From Clostridium polyendosporum (lineage in GTDB: Bacteria > Bacillota > Clostridia > Clostridiales > Clostridiaceae), in NCBI RefSeq assembly GCF_018332455.1, contig NZ_BOPZ01000004.1:124001-188000 (forward strand): a stretch of 64,000 bases of DNA, read 5' to 3'. Below the pieces are notes generated by a model. The model worked only from the letters and a program-made list of their open reading frames with translations, searched no databases and was not told where the DNA came from. The position numbers and the translations under genes were made by a program. Each line of letters begins with the position of its first letter. The first letter of the stretch is position 1. Of this stretch, positions 1-7,491 are shown piece after piece.

Positions 1-62
1 ACAAGAACATGGCTGCAAGAAAGAAGTCAAGATTAGCTGCAAAGTTAAACGCTATGGCTTAA
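1..62 (+). CDS. rpsT: 30S ribosomal protein S20, C-terminal end (partial)
   Basis: Only the last 19 codons are present. Reading frame 3 gives KNMAARKKSRLAAKLNAMA followed by TAA at 60-62, which matches the basic C-terminal helix typical of ribosomal protein S20. S20 binds 16S rRNA in the small subunit. The 5' part of the gene lies outside the window. It is the only gene at this end on the plus strand and converges on holA. A strong hairpin terminator follows immediately. In many clostridia rpsT lies next to holA, so the context supports the call. Confidence 0.85.
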   Translation, partial: KNMAARKKSRLAAKLNAMA

Positions 63-68
63 TTGATA

Positions 69-100
69 AACCGGTCAAATTGACCGGTTATTTATTTTTG
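69..100 (+). terminator. rho-independent terminator of rpsT
   Basis: A perfect 10-bp inverted repeat (AACCGGTCAA at 69-78 and its complement at 80-89) is followed by a T-rich tail. It starts 7 bases after the rpsT stop. Confidence 0.85.
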
Positions 101-120
101 TTAAAATTTCTAATTATTTA

Positions 121-229
121 TATGGCAACAAATAAAGTTAATAGACATCAAGCCTATTAACTTTAAGTCAGATTTCACTTTATGAAATGGCAGCAAATAA
201 GAACTTGGTGATACCAAGTTCTTATTTTA
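121..229. repeat. hairpin / core / hairpin module between rpsT and holA
   Basis: A perfect 11-bp hairpin (134-144 with 154-164) leads into a core repeat copy at 161-200 containing TTTCACTTTATGAAAT. The core runs into a second perfect 11-bp hairpin (199-209 with 213-223). A degenerate core end (TGGCAACAAATAA) is visible at 123-135. The second hairpin lies 8 bases beyond the holA stop and is its likely terminator on the minus strand; the TTATTTG end of the core serves as the U-rich tail. This is copy 1 of a dispersed intergenic family described under findings. Confidence 0.7.
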
Positions 230-230
230 A

Positions 231-1259
231 TTATACCCTTACAGTATCAATTAGCATTAATTCCATCTCTGTTTTCTTATGGAAACCAGTACTCTTTAAC
301 CTTTTCTCAGTTTCTATACAAAGCTTCATACATTGCTGAAGTTGTTTATAAGAAAATTTTTTACTCTGTCCTATAAGCTTCTCACAAACAAAAGCTGGTC
401 TTCTTAGCTCTCTTACAAAATCTTCTTTAGTTTTTCCTTCACTTATACCAACTTTAATTTTATATAGCATTAAGAATTGACTTTCTATCAGGGAAAGTAT
501 GAGCATCATATTTTCCCCTTTGTTTAAAAGTTCATTAATAAGATCAACAGCCTTTTCAGGTCTTTTTTGAGAAATATAATCTACAAGGTCAAAAACATCA
601 TCTTCTTCCTTATTAGGAAGCATTAGAGAGATATCTCCTCTGGTAATATCTCTGCCTTGTGTATAACTTATAATTTTTTCTATTTCTCTCTCTATTATAT
701 CAAAATTATTTTCTACAGAGTCGCAGAAAAACTTTAATTCCACCTTACCTATTCTCTTACCTTTTCTTTCAAATATACTATTTACCTTTCTATAAAGCTT
801 CTCCCCTCTTAACTTATCAGCCTTAATCAAAGTACAAGATTTATCAAGAGACATAATCTTTTTATTTTTCATTAGATTTTCTCTCTTATCATTCAATAAA
901 TAATATAAAACTAAGATACAATGCGATGGGGTATTTTTAATATATTCTGTACATTGAGAGTAAAGTTTTGCTCCTAGACTATCAGTTTTTTCTCTTAAAA
1001 AATTTGCTCTATATATAATTACTACCTTTTTATCACTCATAAAAGGTAATGTTTCACATGCATTCATTATATCCTCAAAGGTAGTACTTACTCCATCAAG
1101 TTTTATCACATTTAAGTCTTTAAAAGTTTCATCAATTACGGTATTTATGATGTTCTCCACACTTTCCTTTATTAACATCTCATCCAAACCAGCAAATATA
1201 TAACAATTATCTAACTTATTATTCTTTAAATTACCTTCTAGCACCTCTAAATCAATCAC
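231..1259 (-). CDS. holA: DNA polymerase III delta subunit
   Basis: HolA is the clamp-loader subunit that opens the sliding clamp during replication. The 342-residue length fits the family. The N-terminal region (IFAGLDEMLIKESVENII) and the central segment with SVENNFDIIEREIEKI, followed by DVFDLVDYISQKRPEKA and a helical C-terminal domain, follow the delta-subunit pattern. The P-loop is absent, as expected for delta. The start is GTG at 1257-1259 with an AAGGTGG ribosome site six bases upstream. comEC lies 25 bases upstream on the same strand, and comEC-holA-rpsT is a common Firmicutes neighbourhood. A hairpin terminator follows the stop. Confidence 0.9.
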   Translation of the reverse strand: MIDLEVLEGNLKNNKLDNCYIFAGLDEMLIKESVENIINTVIDETFKDLNVIKLDGVSTTFEDIMNACETLPFMSDKKVVIIYRANFLREKTDSLGAKLYSQCTEYIKNTPSHCILVLYYLLNDKRENLMKNKKIMSLDKSCTLIKADKLRGEKLYRKVNSIFERKGKRIGKVELKFFCDSVENNFDIIEREIEKIISYTQGRDITRGDISLMLPNKEEDDVFDLVDYISQKRPEKAVDLINELLNKGENMMLILSLIESQFLMLYKIKVGISEGKTKEDFVRELRRPAFVCEKLIGQSKKFSYKQLQQCMKLCIETEKRLKSTGFHKKTEMELMLIDTVRV

Positions 1260-1284
1260 AACAATCCACCTTTCAATGATGATG

Positions 1285-3012
1285 TTATTTTATAGCAGTC
1301 AATTTATCTTTAGATAATCTAAAGGTTATATTATTATTTTCATTAAGCTTAATTATATCATAATAGTTATCAAAAGTTTTATTTTCTTTATTTTCAGTTA
1401 AGAAATACTTCTTATCACTACATATAACCCAAAAGCTTTTTCCATTATCATTGAAAGTTATTATATTCTTTCCAACTTTAAAACTACTTTTATTATAGTT
1501 TCTTAACACCTCAGTAGGTTGAAATTCTTTTTTCATATTTTCTAAATAATATGCATTAGAGACATCAGTTAATAGTAATCTATGAAAACCATATTCTATT
1601 AATATACCTTTTTCAAATCTTGAGTTTATATATGTTAATTTAGGATAGAAGGAAAATATAGATAAAATTGCAGCTAAGGTTAAAGCAATTGGCATTAGTT
1701 TAAATCTATCAAAGCCTTTTTTTGTCATAAAGAAACATATTAATACGGAACAGTAATGATAACAAATAATCGAATTCATATAAACTATAGGCAAAGAAAA
1801 CCAGTTAATGATAGTTATTCCACCATTTAGTGCAATAAGTAAAATTTTCAATCCATAACAGCATAGATTAAATAACAGTGGATTCCATATAACCACCAAC
1901 GCTATATTTCCAAGTATTACAATCCCAGTAAATATAGGTAAAATCAACAAGTTTCCCCATAAAAAGTTAGGGGAAAAAGTATTTATAGTCAATATTACTA
2001 CTGGAAAAGTAAAAACTTGTGCTGAAAGTGAAATACTTATAGTATTATTAATATATTCTGGAAACATATAGAGTTTTCTCCTTAGTATTTCATAGAAAAG
2101 TATTATTCCTAGAGTTGAAAGATAAGAGAGTATAAATCCTAGATCATAAATATAATATGGTTTATAGAAAATAAGTAATAGTGCAGAAAAACATAACGAT
2201 GATATTGCATCATAATTTCTATAAAGTTTCTTTGAAAACTTTAATATAGCTATCATTATAAATGCTCTTAATGTAGGTGGCTTTCCCCCTGTAAAAATTA
2301 GATAAAAGAAACTTATAACTAAGGTTATCTTAAATCCTAAAACCTTTTCAAGTAAGGTATATAATACTGCAAGGTGAAATCCCGAAACTGAAATAACATG
2401 AACTATCCCAAGTTTATTCATTTCCTCATTCTGCTCTTTTTTTAAATAAGTTGTATTTCCGAAAGAAGATGAAGAAACAATAGCTGCACCCTCTTCTCCT
2501 AATTTATCTTTGAGTTTAGAATAGATATTTTCTTGAAAAGAAAATATCTGAAAATATATCCCCTCATTAAGTTTAGTGTACTTATTTATATATATGGTAC
2601 CAATTATACCTTCTTCTATTTTTCTATCCTTTTTGAAGCTTCCATGGACAAGATAATTAGTTCCTTCTTGTACATTGGGAATTTTGCCTGATAAATATAC
2701 TTTTCTTCCCTCATACTCCACAACACTCTTTTTTGTATCGGTTACCTTTATATTAAAGTCTTTAATATCAGTTATATCTATAGAGTAATAGTTCCAAGAG
2801 TTCATAAACGCACAACAAAAGAATACTAAGATTATTATTGTTAGTTTTTTATTTGATATAAGCATATGAAGTGAAAAAAATGATGCAGCTAGAAAAGCTG
2901 CACCTAGAAGAGTATAATTTATCACATTAAAGCAAAAAGAACCAACTACAACGCTAATAAGAATGTTTATTAATGGTTTATTCATACTGAACTTTTGTTG
3001 AAATATTCTCAT
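1285..3012 (-). CDS. comEC: ComEC/Rec2-family membrane protein lacking a metallo-beta-lactamase domain
   Basis: ComEC forms the inner-membrane channel for transforming DNA. The N-terminus has several membrane segments and a small beta-rich part (RKVYLSGKIPNVQEGTNYLVHG, about residues 104-125 in two blocks), then the competence-domain signature GIVHVISVSGFHLAVLY near residue 205 and about eight more membrane helices. After the last helix (about residue 460) only some 110 residues remain, and no HxHxDH metal motif is visible. The protein is 575 residues, against roughly 700-800 for full ComEC, so the C-terminal hydrolase-like domain is lost or reduced. The first ATG overlaps the upstream gene by 35 bases without a clear ribosome site. 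ATG at residue 10 is an alternative start. Whether this strain is transformable is unknown. Confidence 0.8.
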   Translation of the reverse strand: MRIFQQKFSMNKPLINILISVVVGSFCFNVINYTLLGAAFLAASFFSLHMLISNKKLTIIILVFFCCAFMNSWNYYSIDITDIKDFNIKVTDTKKSVVEYEGRKVYLSGKIPNVQEGTNYLVHGSFKKDRKIEEGIIGTIYINKYTKLNEGIYFQIFSFQENIYSKLKDKLGEEGAAIVSSSSFGNTTYLKKEQNEEMNKLGIVHVISVSGFHLAVLYTLLEKVLGFKITLVISFFYLIFTGGKPPTLRAFIMIAILKFSKKLYRNYDAISSLCFSALLLIFYKPYYIYDLGFILSYLSTLGIILFYEILRRKLYMFPEYINNTISISLSAQVFTFPVVILTINTFSPNFLWGNLLILPIFTGIVILGNIALVVIWNPLLFNLCCYGLKILLIALNGGITIINWFSLPIVYMNSIICYHYCSVLICFFMTKKGFDRFKLMPIALTLAAILSIFSFYPKLTYINSRFEKGILIEYGFHRLLLTDVSNAYYLENMKKEFQPTEVLRNYNKSSFKVGKNIITFNDNGKSFWVICSDKKYFLTENKENKTFDNYYDIIKLNENNNITFRLSKDKLTAIK

Positions 3013-3289
3013 TAGAAATTAGGTCTGGTACCTCATATAAATTTCTGTCTCCAACCATACTATAATCTACATCCACTGTAATTCTTACAGTATTGGAAGC
3101 TGTAATAAGCTCAATATTTTTTACATTTGGCATACCCTCTCGTGATCTTAATTGAAAATAATTATCTACTAAGTCCTTTGCACTATCAAAATTTAATGAA
3201 TTATAAGAAAAAAAGTAATCTTCTTGAGGTATACTCAAGTGTACTGTATTACTTCCTTTTATTAGCGTTTCATTTACATTGTTGAACAT
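2978..3289 (-). CDS. unknown small protein upstream of comEC
   Basis: A 103-residue soluble protein that I do not recognise. It has no signal peptide, membrane helix or Cys motif. It is acidic, with a likely alpha/beta pattern (helix near DSAKDLVDNYFQLRSREG, strands near NIELITASNTVRITVDVDYSMV). The ATG at 3287-3289 has a good GGAGGT ribosome site (TGGAGGTGGTCAT). Its 3' end overlaps comEC by 35 bases, suggesting translational coupling and one transcript. It may be a clostridial lineage-specific gene. No function is assigned. Confidence 0.6.
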   Translation of the reverse strand: MFNNVNETLIKGSNTVHLSIPQEDYFFSYNSLNFDSAKDLVDNYFQLRSREGMPNVKNIELITASNTVRITVDVDYSMVGDRNLYEVPDLISNENISTKVQYE

Positions 3290-3447
3290 ATGACCACCTC
3301 CATAGTGCTTATTGTTCCCTTTTTATCGCTAATAATTCAAATAAAATGTATAAACTTAGAAAAAATTTATAATATTATCCTAATTTTCAGCTAGAAATAT
3401 TCTTATAATTAAATAGGTATAAAACAAATAATTTAAAAACTTTTACA

Positions 3448-3807
3448 CTATGATTTGGTTTTAGGATTAAATATAAGTGCCATTATATATCCAAAAAAGA
3501 TTACTGCAGCTATCCCTCCTGCTGTTCCCTTTATTCCTCCAGTAAAAATACCTATTACGCCCTGTTCTTTTACTTCTTTTATAGTTGATTTAGCTAAGGC
3601 AAAACCAAATCCCGGAAGAGGGACTGTAGCTCCCGCTCCTCCTATCTCAACAACCTTATCGTATATATTTAAGGCTCCTAAAATTGTTCCTGCAGTTACA
3701 AAAGCAACTAAAATTCTCCCTGGAGTAAGCTTTGTCTTATCCATAAGAATCTGAGCAATCACACATATTAATCCTCCTACTATAAATGCTGATATGTAAC
3801 TTTTCAT
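3448..3807 (-). CDS. spoVAE: stage V sporulation protein AE
   Basis: A 119-residue membrane protein with three or four hydrophobic segments. It contains the conserved Gly-rich stretch GAGATVPLPGFGFALAKSTIKE (about residues 57-78, in two parts). It is a component of the SpoVA channel that moves calcium dipicolinate into the forespore and releases it at germination. It is the last gene of the spoVAC-AD-AE group and starts 17 bases after spoVAD with a GGAGG ribosome site. Clostridia usually carry this three-gene form without spoVAA/AB, and none is seen here. Transcription should be forespore-specific (sigma-G in the family). Confidence 0.92.
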   Translation of the reverse strand: MKSYISAFIVGGLICVIAQILMDKTKLTPGRILVAFVTAGTILGALNIYDKVVEIGGAGATVPLPGFGFALAKSTIKEVKEQGVIGIFTGGIKGTAGGIAAVIFFGYIMALIFNPKTKS

Positions 3808-3824
3808 CTATATACCTCCAAAAT

Positions 3825-4847
3825 TTAGTCATACTCTATTGCTACTGCATGAGCAATACCTGGTATGGTTTCTCCCTGAAGTGATGAAGTAGTACTCATT
3901 AAAGCACCAGTGGAAACTAAAAGCATTCGTTTTATATCCTTATCTAACATTTGTTTATATAAATAACCACAAGTTACTACTGCTGAACACCCACAACCAC
4001 TACCTCCAGAATTAGTTTTTTGCCTTTCATGATCAAAAATTATTGCACCACAATCTATATATACATTTTTAACATTATATCCATATTCCCAAAGAAGGTC
4101 TTCAGTTATTTTCTTACCTACTAATCCTAAATCTCCTGTTGCAATCACATCATAATCTTTTGGACTTCTTCCTGTATCCTTAAAGTGTTTATATATAGTA
4201 TCTACTGCCGCTGGCGCCATAGCTGCTCCCATGTTATTAGCATCTTTAATTCCATAATCCTTTACTTTTCCTGTAGTGACATAAGTAACGTAAGGTTTAT
4301 TGCCCTCATGCGAAAGAAGCATTGCTCCTGAACCAGTTACTGTCCATTGAGCAGTTTCACTTCTCTGACTACCATATTCTAATGGAAATCTAAACTGTCT
4401 TTCAGCAGCACTAAAATGTGATGAAGTAGAGGCTATAACATAATCTGCATACCCTCCATCCATTATTAACGAAGCTAATCCTAAAGATTCAGCCATCGTA
4501 GAACAAGCTCCATAAAGTCCGAAAAAAGGTATATTAACATCTCTAGCAGCAAAATTTGAAGAAGTAAGCTGATTTAGAAGATCCCCTGCAAAAAGATAAT
4601 CTATATTTTCTTCTCTTAAATTAGCCTTCTTAATGGTGTCTTTTATTGCCCTATACATCATACTACTTTCAGCTTTCTCAAAACTTTCTTCACCATACAT
4701 ATCATCTTTTAAAATTAAATCAAAATATTCCCCTAAAGGTCCATCTCCTTCTTTAGGTCCTACTATACTTGTTGTTGTAATTATTTTAGGGGGATTTTGG
4801 AGTTTAACAGTCTGCTTTCCAATCCTTTTATTTGATCTACTACCCAT
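3825..4847 (-). CDS. spoVAD: stage V sporulation protein AD
   Basis: A 340-residue soluble protein with a thiolase-like fold, the dipicolinate-binding component of the SpoVA complex in Bacillus. Visible landmarks are the N-terminal QNPPKIITTTSIVGPKEGDGP region, GLYGACSTMAESLGLAS near residue 110 (thiolase-type Cys position), and the C-terminal NSGGSGCGCSAVVTCGYL. The length matches the family. It sits between spoVAC (14 bases upstream) and spoVAE in one operon. The start has a GAGGGTGG ribosome site. No anomaly is seen. Confidence 0.95.
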   Translation of the reverse strand: MGSRSNKRIGKQTVKLQNPPKIITTTSIVGPKEGDGPLGEYFDLILKDDMYGEESFEKAESSMMYRAIKDTIKKANLREENIDYLFAGDLLNQLTSSNFAARDVNIPFFGLYGACSTMAESLGLASLIMDGGYADYVIASTSSHFSAAERQFRFPLEYGSQRSETAQWTVTGSGAMLLSHEGNKPYVTYVTTGKVKDYGIKDANNMGAAMAPAAVDTIYKHFKDTGRSPKDYDVIATGDLGLVGKKITEDLLWEYGYNVKNVYIDCGAIIFDHERQKTNSGGSGCGCSAVVTCGYLYKQMLDKDIKRMLLVSTGALMSTTSSLQGETIPGIAHAVAIEYD

Positions 4848-4861
4848 AATACCACCCTCAT

Positions 4862-5320
4862 TTATCCTAATATAGACATTATATAATATACAATTCCTAC
4901 TATAACAGATGTTCCTATACCATAGACAAGTACCGGACCTGCTATAGTGAACATCTTTGCAGCTACACCAAAAATAAAACCCTCTTTTTTAAACTCAATT
5001 GCTGGTGAAACTATGGCATTAGCAAAGCCTGTGATTGGTACAACTGTCCCTGCTCCAGCAATGGTAGCGAGCTTATCATATATTCCTATACCTGTTAAAA
5101 GTGCTCCTAAGAAAACCATTATTATTGATACAAAGGTTGATACCTTCTCTATTGGAATTCCCCAACTTAACAATGTGTTAGTGAAAAATTGTCCAATATC
5201 ACAAATTAATCCTCCAATAATAAAAGCATTTATACAATTCTTTAAAAGCTTAGGTTTAGGTTCGGCCTCTGCAGATAATTTTTGAAACTTGTTTTTTATT
5301 TTAGCTTCTTTGATATCCAT
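4862..5320 (-). CDS. spoVAC: stage V sporulation protein AC
   Basis: A 152-residue polytopic membrane protein. SpoVAC is a mechanosensitive-type channel subunit needed for dipicolinate movement. After a charged N-terminus (about 25 residues) come hydrophobic segments with CINAFIIGGLICDIGQFF and the GAGTVVPITGFANAIVSPAIEF signature also seen, in variant form, in SpoVAE. It is the first gene of the spoVA operon, with a GAGGATG ribosome site. A weak forespore-type promoter can be proposed upstream (TGAATA at 5440-5445, 17 bases, CAGATAA at 5416-5422 on the minus strand), but the match is modest. Confidence 0.93.
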   Translation of the reverse strand: MDIKEAKIKNKFQKLSAEAEPKPKLLKNCINAFIIGGLICDIGQFFTNTLLSWGIPIEKVSTFVSIIMVFLGALLTGIGIYDKLATIAGAGTVVPITGFANAIVSPAIEFKKEGFIFGVAAKMFTIAGPVLVYGIGTSVIVGIVYYIMSILG

Positions 5321-5488
5321 ATTTATACATCCTCATATCTATATTTATACATACTCCTATCATAATTTTGTGTAAATACACAAACTAATCATTAAATTTA
5401 TTTATGCTTATATTATTATCTGTAAAAATAGGTATGAGTTATTCAACATTATGTAGAACAAATATATTGGAGTTGTCGATTTTTTTTA

Positions 5489-5646
5489 CGCATCTGCCTT
5501 TCCGAACACATGTGAGGAAAAATTGGCAGGCGAACTATATTTTATTTTTTACTCTTTAGGTGTCGTAATTAAACAGGCTGTCCTAAATTACATTTTCAAG
5601 TTATCCACAATTCTTTAATTTTATAACTGGTCTAAAGAGTAAAAAA
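5489..5646. other. structured intergenic region: imperfect hairpin plus a 102-bp segment with perfect 15-bp inverted ends
   Basis: The 353-base gap between spoVAC and sigF holds no gene. At 5489-5532 there is an imperfect hairpin: CGC, CTGCC and TTTCC pair with GGAAA, GGCAG and GCG around a loop that contains the palindrome CACATGTG. At 5545-5559 the 15-mer TTTTTTACTCTTTAG is repeated as an exact inverted copy at 5632-5646. An inner GTAATT / AATTAC pair lies at 5565-5570 and 5586-5591. The right arm also forms the T-tail of the sigF terminator. It could be a small mobile repeat or a structured RNA; I cannot assign a known RNA family. Confidence 0.5.
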
Positions 5647-5672
5647 GCGGATGGATACAACCCAACCGCTTT
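5640..5672 (-). terminator. terminator of the spoIIA operon
   Basis: On the minus strand AAAGCGG ... CCGCTTT (5666-5672 with 5644-5650) is followed by TTTTTTACTC, one base past the sigF stop. Confidence 0.85.
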
Positions 5673-5673
5673 G

Positions 5674-6429
5674 TCACTCAGTAAGCTTTTTCTTCATTTC
5701 TTTAAGAACCTTTTTTTCTATTCTAGAGACTTGTACCTGGCTTATTCCCAACATCTTTGCTACTTGTATCTGAGTTTTATCCTTAAAGTAACGAAGCATA
5801 ATAATCTGTCTTGATTTTGCATCAAGACTTTTTAATGCGTCTTTAAGAGCAATTTTATTAATCATGTCTGAATCTTCTTCACTATTTTCTGATAACTTAT
5901 CTATTAAAAGAACAGGAGAACCATCATCTTGATGTATAGTGTCATAAAGATATTGCATACCATTAGACGATTCAAGTGCAAAAACTATATCTTCTTTACT
6001 AACTCCAGAGAATTGTGCTAACTCTTCTACAGTTGGATCTCTATCTAGCTTTTTTGTAAGTTCTTCTTTATCAAAATGAAGCTTTCTTGCTAAAGTTTTT
6101 GTATTTCTACTAACCTTAATAAATCCATCATCTCTTAGAAATCTTTTTATTTCACCTATAATCATCGGAACAGCATAGGTAGAGAACTTTACATTAAAAG
6201 AAGTATCAAAATTATTTATCGCTTTTACCAACCCAATAGAACCTATCTGAAATATATCTTCATAATCGTACCCTCTGTTCAAAAACTTTCTACTTATTGA
6301 AGACACTAAAGGGAGATTTATTTCTATAAGCTTATTCATAGCATCACTACTACCAGCTTGGGCTAACTTAATAAGCTCTGCATTGTTATCGTAATTAAAT
6401 TCTTCTTTATTAAAATTACTTTTATCCAT
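5674..6429 (-). CDS. sigF: RNA polymerase sigma-F, early forespore sigma factor
   Basis: A sigma-70-type factor that directs early forespore transcription. Region 2 (NLPLVSSISRKFLNRGYDYED, read in parts; then DIFQIGSIGLVKAINNFD and KFSTYAVPMIIGEIKRFLRDDG) is near residues 40-115. Region 3 follows, and region 4 (KTQIQVAKMLGISQVQVSRIE) is at the C-terminus. I prefer the ATG at 6427-6429, with AGGTG six bases upstream, over an upstream GTG at 6436-6438 that has no spaced ribosome site. It is the last gene of spoIIAA-spoIIAB-sigF. The ribosome site overlaps the spoIIAB stop, indicating translational coupling. Activity is held by the anti-sigma factor SpoIIAB. Confidence 0.96.
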   Translation of the reverse strand: MDKSNFNKEEFNYDNNAELIKLAQAGSSDAMNKLIEINLPLVSSISRKFLNRGYDYEDIFQIGSIGLVKAINNFDTSFNVKFSTYAVPMIIGEIKRFLRDDGFIKVSRNTKTLARKLHFDKEELTKKLDRDPTVEELAQFSGVSKEDIVFALESSNGMQYLYDTIHQDDGSPVLLIDKLSENSEEDSDMINKIALKDALKSLDAKSRQIIMLRYFKDKTQIQVAKMLGISQVQVSRIEKKVLKEMKKKLTE

Positions 6430-6438
6430 ATAATTCAC

Positions 6439-6870
6439 CTAGCTTACCGTTTTAAATTTTTTCTTCATCACTACCTTAGTTCCTTTTCCCCTTTCACTAA
6501 ACACCTCTAAACTATCCATAAAGGTTTCCATTACTGTAAATCCCATTCCTGATCTTTCAAGATCAGGTCTAGAAGTATACAAAGGCATCATTGCCTGTTC
6601 TAAATCATCTATACCAGTTCCTTTATCTTCTACAGTAATTGTGATCTCTTCATTCAAAAGAGTAGCTTCAATAATAACTATTCCGTCCTCTTTTTCATCA
6701 TACCCATGTATTATTGAATTTGTAACAGCTTCTGATACTGCAGTCTTTACATCTGTTATTTCCTCTATTGTAGGATCTAATTGAGATACAAAAGCTGCAA
6801 CAGCTACTCTAGCGAAACCCTCATTTTGGGATTTACTAAGAAACTCTATCTTAATCTTATTTTCCACCAT
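6439..6870 (-). CDS. spoIIAB: anti-sigma-F factor, serine kinase
   Basis: A 143-residue GHKL-fold kinase that binds sigma-F and phosphorylates SpoIIAA. N-box residues are in [19 protein letters not shown], the G1 region is [11 protein letters not shown], and the C-terminal [14 protein letters not shown] matches the ATP-lid and G2 region of SpoIIAB. The length equals that of Bacillus SpoIIAB (about 146). The ATG has GGAGGGG upstream. It lies 13 bases after spoIIAA and 9 bases before the preferred sigF start. Confidence 0.96.
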   Translation of the reverse strand: MVENKIKIEFLSKSQNEGFARVAVAAFVSQLDPTIEEITDVKTAVSEAVTNSIIHGYDEKEDGIVIIEATLLNEEITITVEDKGTGIDDLEQAMMPLYTSRPDLERSGMGFTVMETFMDSLEVFSERGKGTKVVMKKKFKTVS

Positions 6871-6883
6871 CTTGACCCCTCCA

Positions 6884-7219
6884 TTAAATGCAACTTACTG
6901 CCTCATCTAAGTTATTGTAATAATTTATTATTTTAAACATACCGGACAGTTCAAATACTCTTTTTAAATTATTATTTACAGAAATAACAGAGACTGTGCC
7001 TTTTCTTAAAGATAGCTTTTTATATCTTCCTATTACTACCCCAATACCAGAACTATCCATAAATGTAACACCTGAAAAATCAAAAATTATATTTTTTACA
7101 TTTTCTCTATCAATTCTATCATCAATTTTTACTCTAACTTCTTCAGCACTATGATGGTCTAACTCTCCTATTAAGATTACAACTAAATTATCTTGTATTT
7201 TATTAAACTTTAAATGCAT
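6884..7219 (-). CDS. spoIIAA: anti-anti-sigma factor SpoIIAA
   Basis: A 111-residue STAS-domain protein. The start region [16 protein letters not shown] and the phosphorylation loop [19 protein letters not shown] (Ser at the SS pair, about residue 57) are typical of SpoIIAA. Dephosphorylated SpoIIAA frees sigma-F from SpoIIAB. The ATG at 7217-7219 is fixed by an in-frame TAA three codons upstream. The strong AAGGAGGTGA site is 32 bases away, separated from the ATG by a perfect hairpin (see next feature). It is the first gene of the operon. Confidence 0.95.
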   Translation of the reverse strand: MHLKFNKIQDNLVVILIGELDHHSAEEVRVKIDDRIDRENVKNIIFDFSGVTFMDSSGIGVVIGRYKKLSLRKGTVSVISVNNNLKRVFELSGMFKIINYYNNLDEAVSCI

Positions 7220-7226
7220 ACGCCTT

Positions 7227-7260
7227 TACTCTAAAGTGATTTAGAGTAATTCACCTCCTT
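7227..7260 (-). promoter_or_regulatory. hairpin between Shine-Dalgarno and start codon of spoIIAA
   Basis: The inverted repeat TACTCTAAA / TTTAGAGTA (7227-7235 and 7240-7248, loop GTGA) lies between the ribosome site (7252-7260) and the ATG (7217-7219). Unfolded, the spacing is 32 bases; folded, about 10. A short AAAGG only three bases before the ATG is a weaker alternative site. Hairpin-shortened spacers are known from phage T4 gene 38. Confidence 0.7.
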
Positions 7261-7297
7261 TTCCTTCACAATGCCTATTTTACCTTCTTTTTCCATA

Positions 7298-7327
7298 ATT
7301 TTAACACAATAAATCGTGTATAGTCAA
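7298..7327 (-). promoter_or_regulatory. candidate promoter of the spoIIA operon
   Basis: On the minus strand TTGACT (7322-7327), an 18-base spacer and TAAAAT (7298-7303) resemble a sigma-A promoter. In Bacillus this operon uses sigma-H; I found no convincing sigma-H motif here. Confidence 0.45.
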
Positions 7328-7422
7328 ACAAATTTATCATAAAATTCAATATTATGGAATAAGATCATTATGTTTAGTATTAGATGTATAAAAGAAAGCT
7401 AATCATGTATTAAACCTATTAA

Positions 7423-7463
7423 ATTTGAGCCAGATTTCACTTCATAAAATAACAACAAATTAA
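7423..7463 (+). repeat. core repeat copy 2
   Basis: This copy reads GCCAGATTTCACTTCATAAAAT followed by AACAACAAATTAA (shown in two parts). Its right end runs into the terminator hairpin of the Lon-type gene. Confidence 0.65.
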
Positions 7464-7491
7464 GGGGGTGATTCTAAATCCCCCCTTAATT
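7451..7491 (-). terminator. terminator of the Lon-type protease gene
   Basis: AATTAAGGGGG (7458-7468) pairs with CCCCCTTAATT (7481-7491), overlapping the stop codon. The minus-strand tail is ATTTGTTGTT, supplied by the core repeat. Confidence 0.75.

Noticed and set aside
161-200. CRISPR repeat units
   Set aside because: The core repeat is dispersed singly across the window in both orientations and never in regularly spaced arrays.
3455-3754. A 99-codon plus-strand frame inside spoVAE
   Set aside because: Fully contained in spoVAE on the other strand; Pro-rich translation is typical of antisense of Gly-rich codons.
5320-5673. 6S RNA, SRP RNA or tmRNA between spoVAC and sigF
   Set aside because: The region is structured, but lengths and conserved sequences of these RNAs do not fit.
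7298-7480. Sigma-H promoter and Spo0A box for spoIIA
   Set aside because: Expected from Bacillus, but no AGGA / GAAT pair with proper spacing and no TGTCGAA box was found; only a sigma-A-like promoter is reported.
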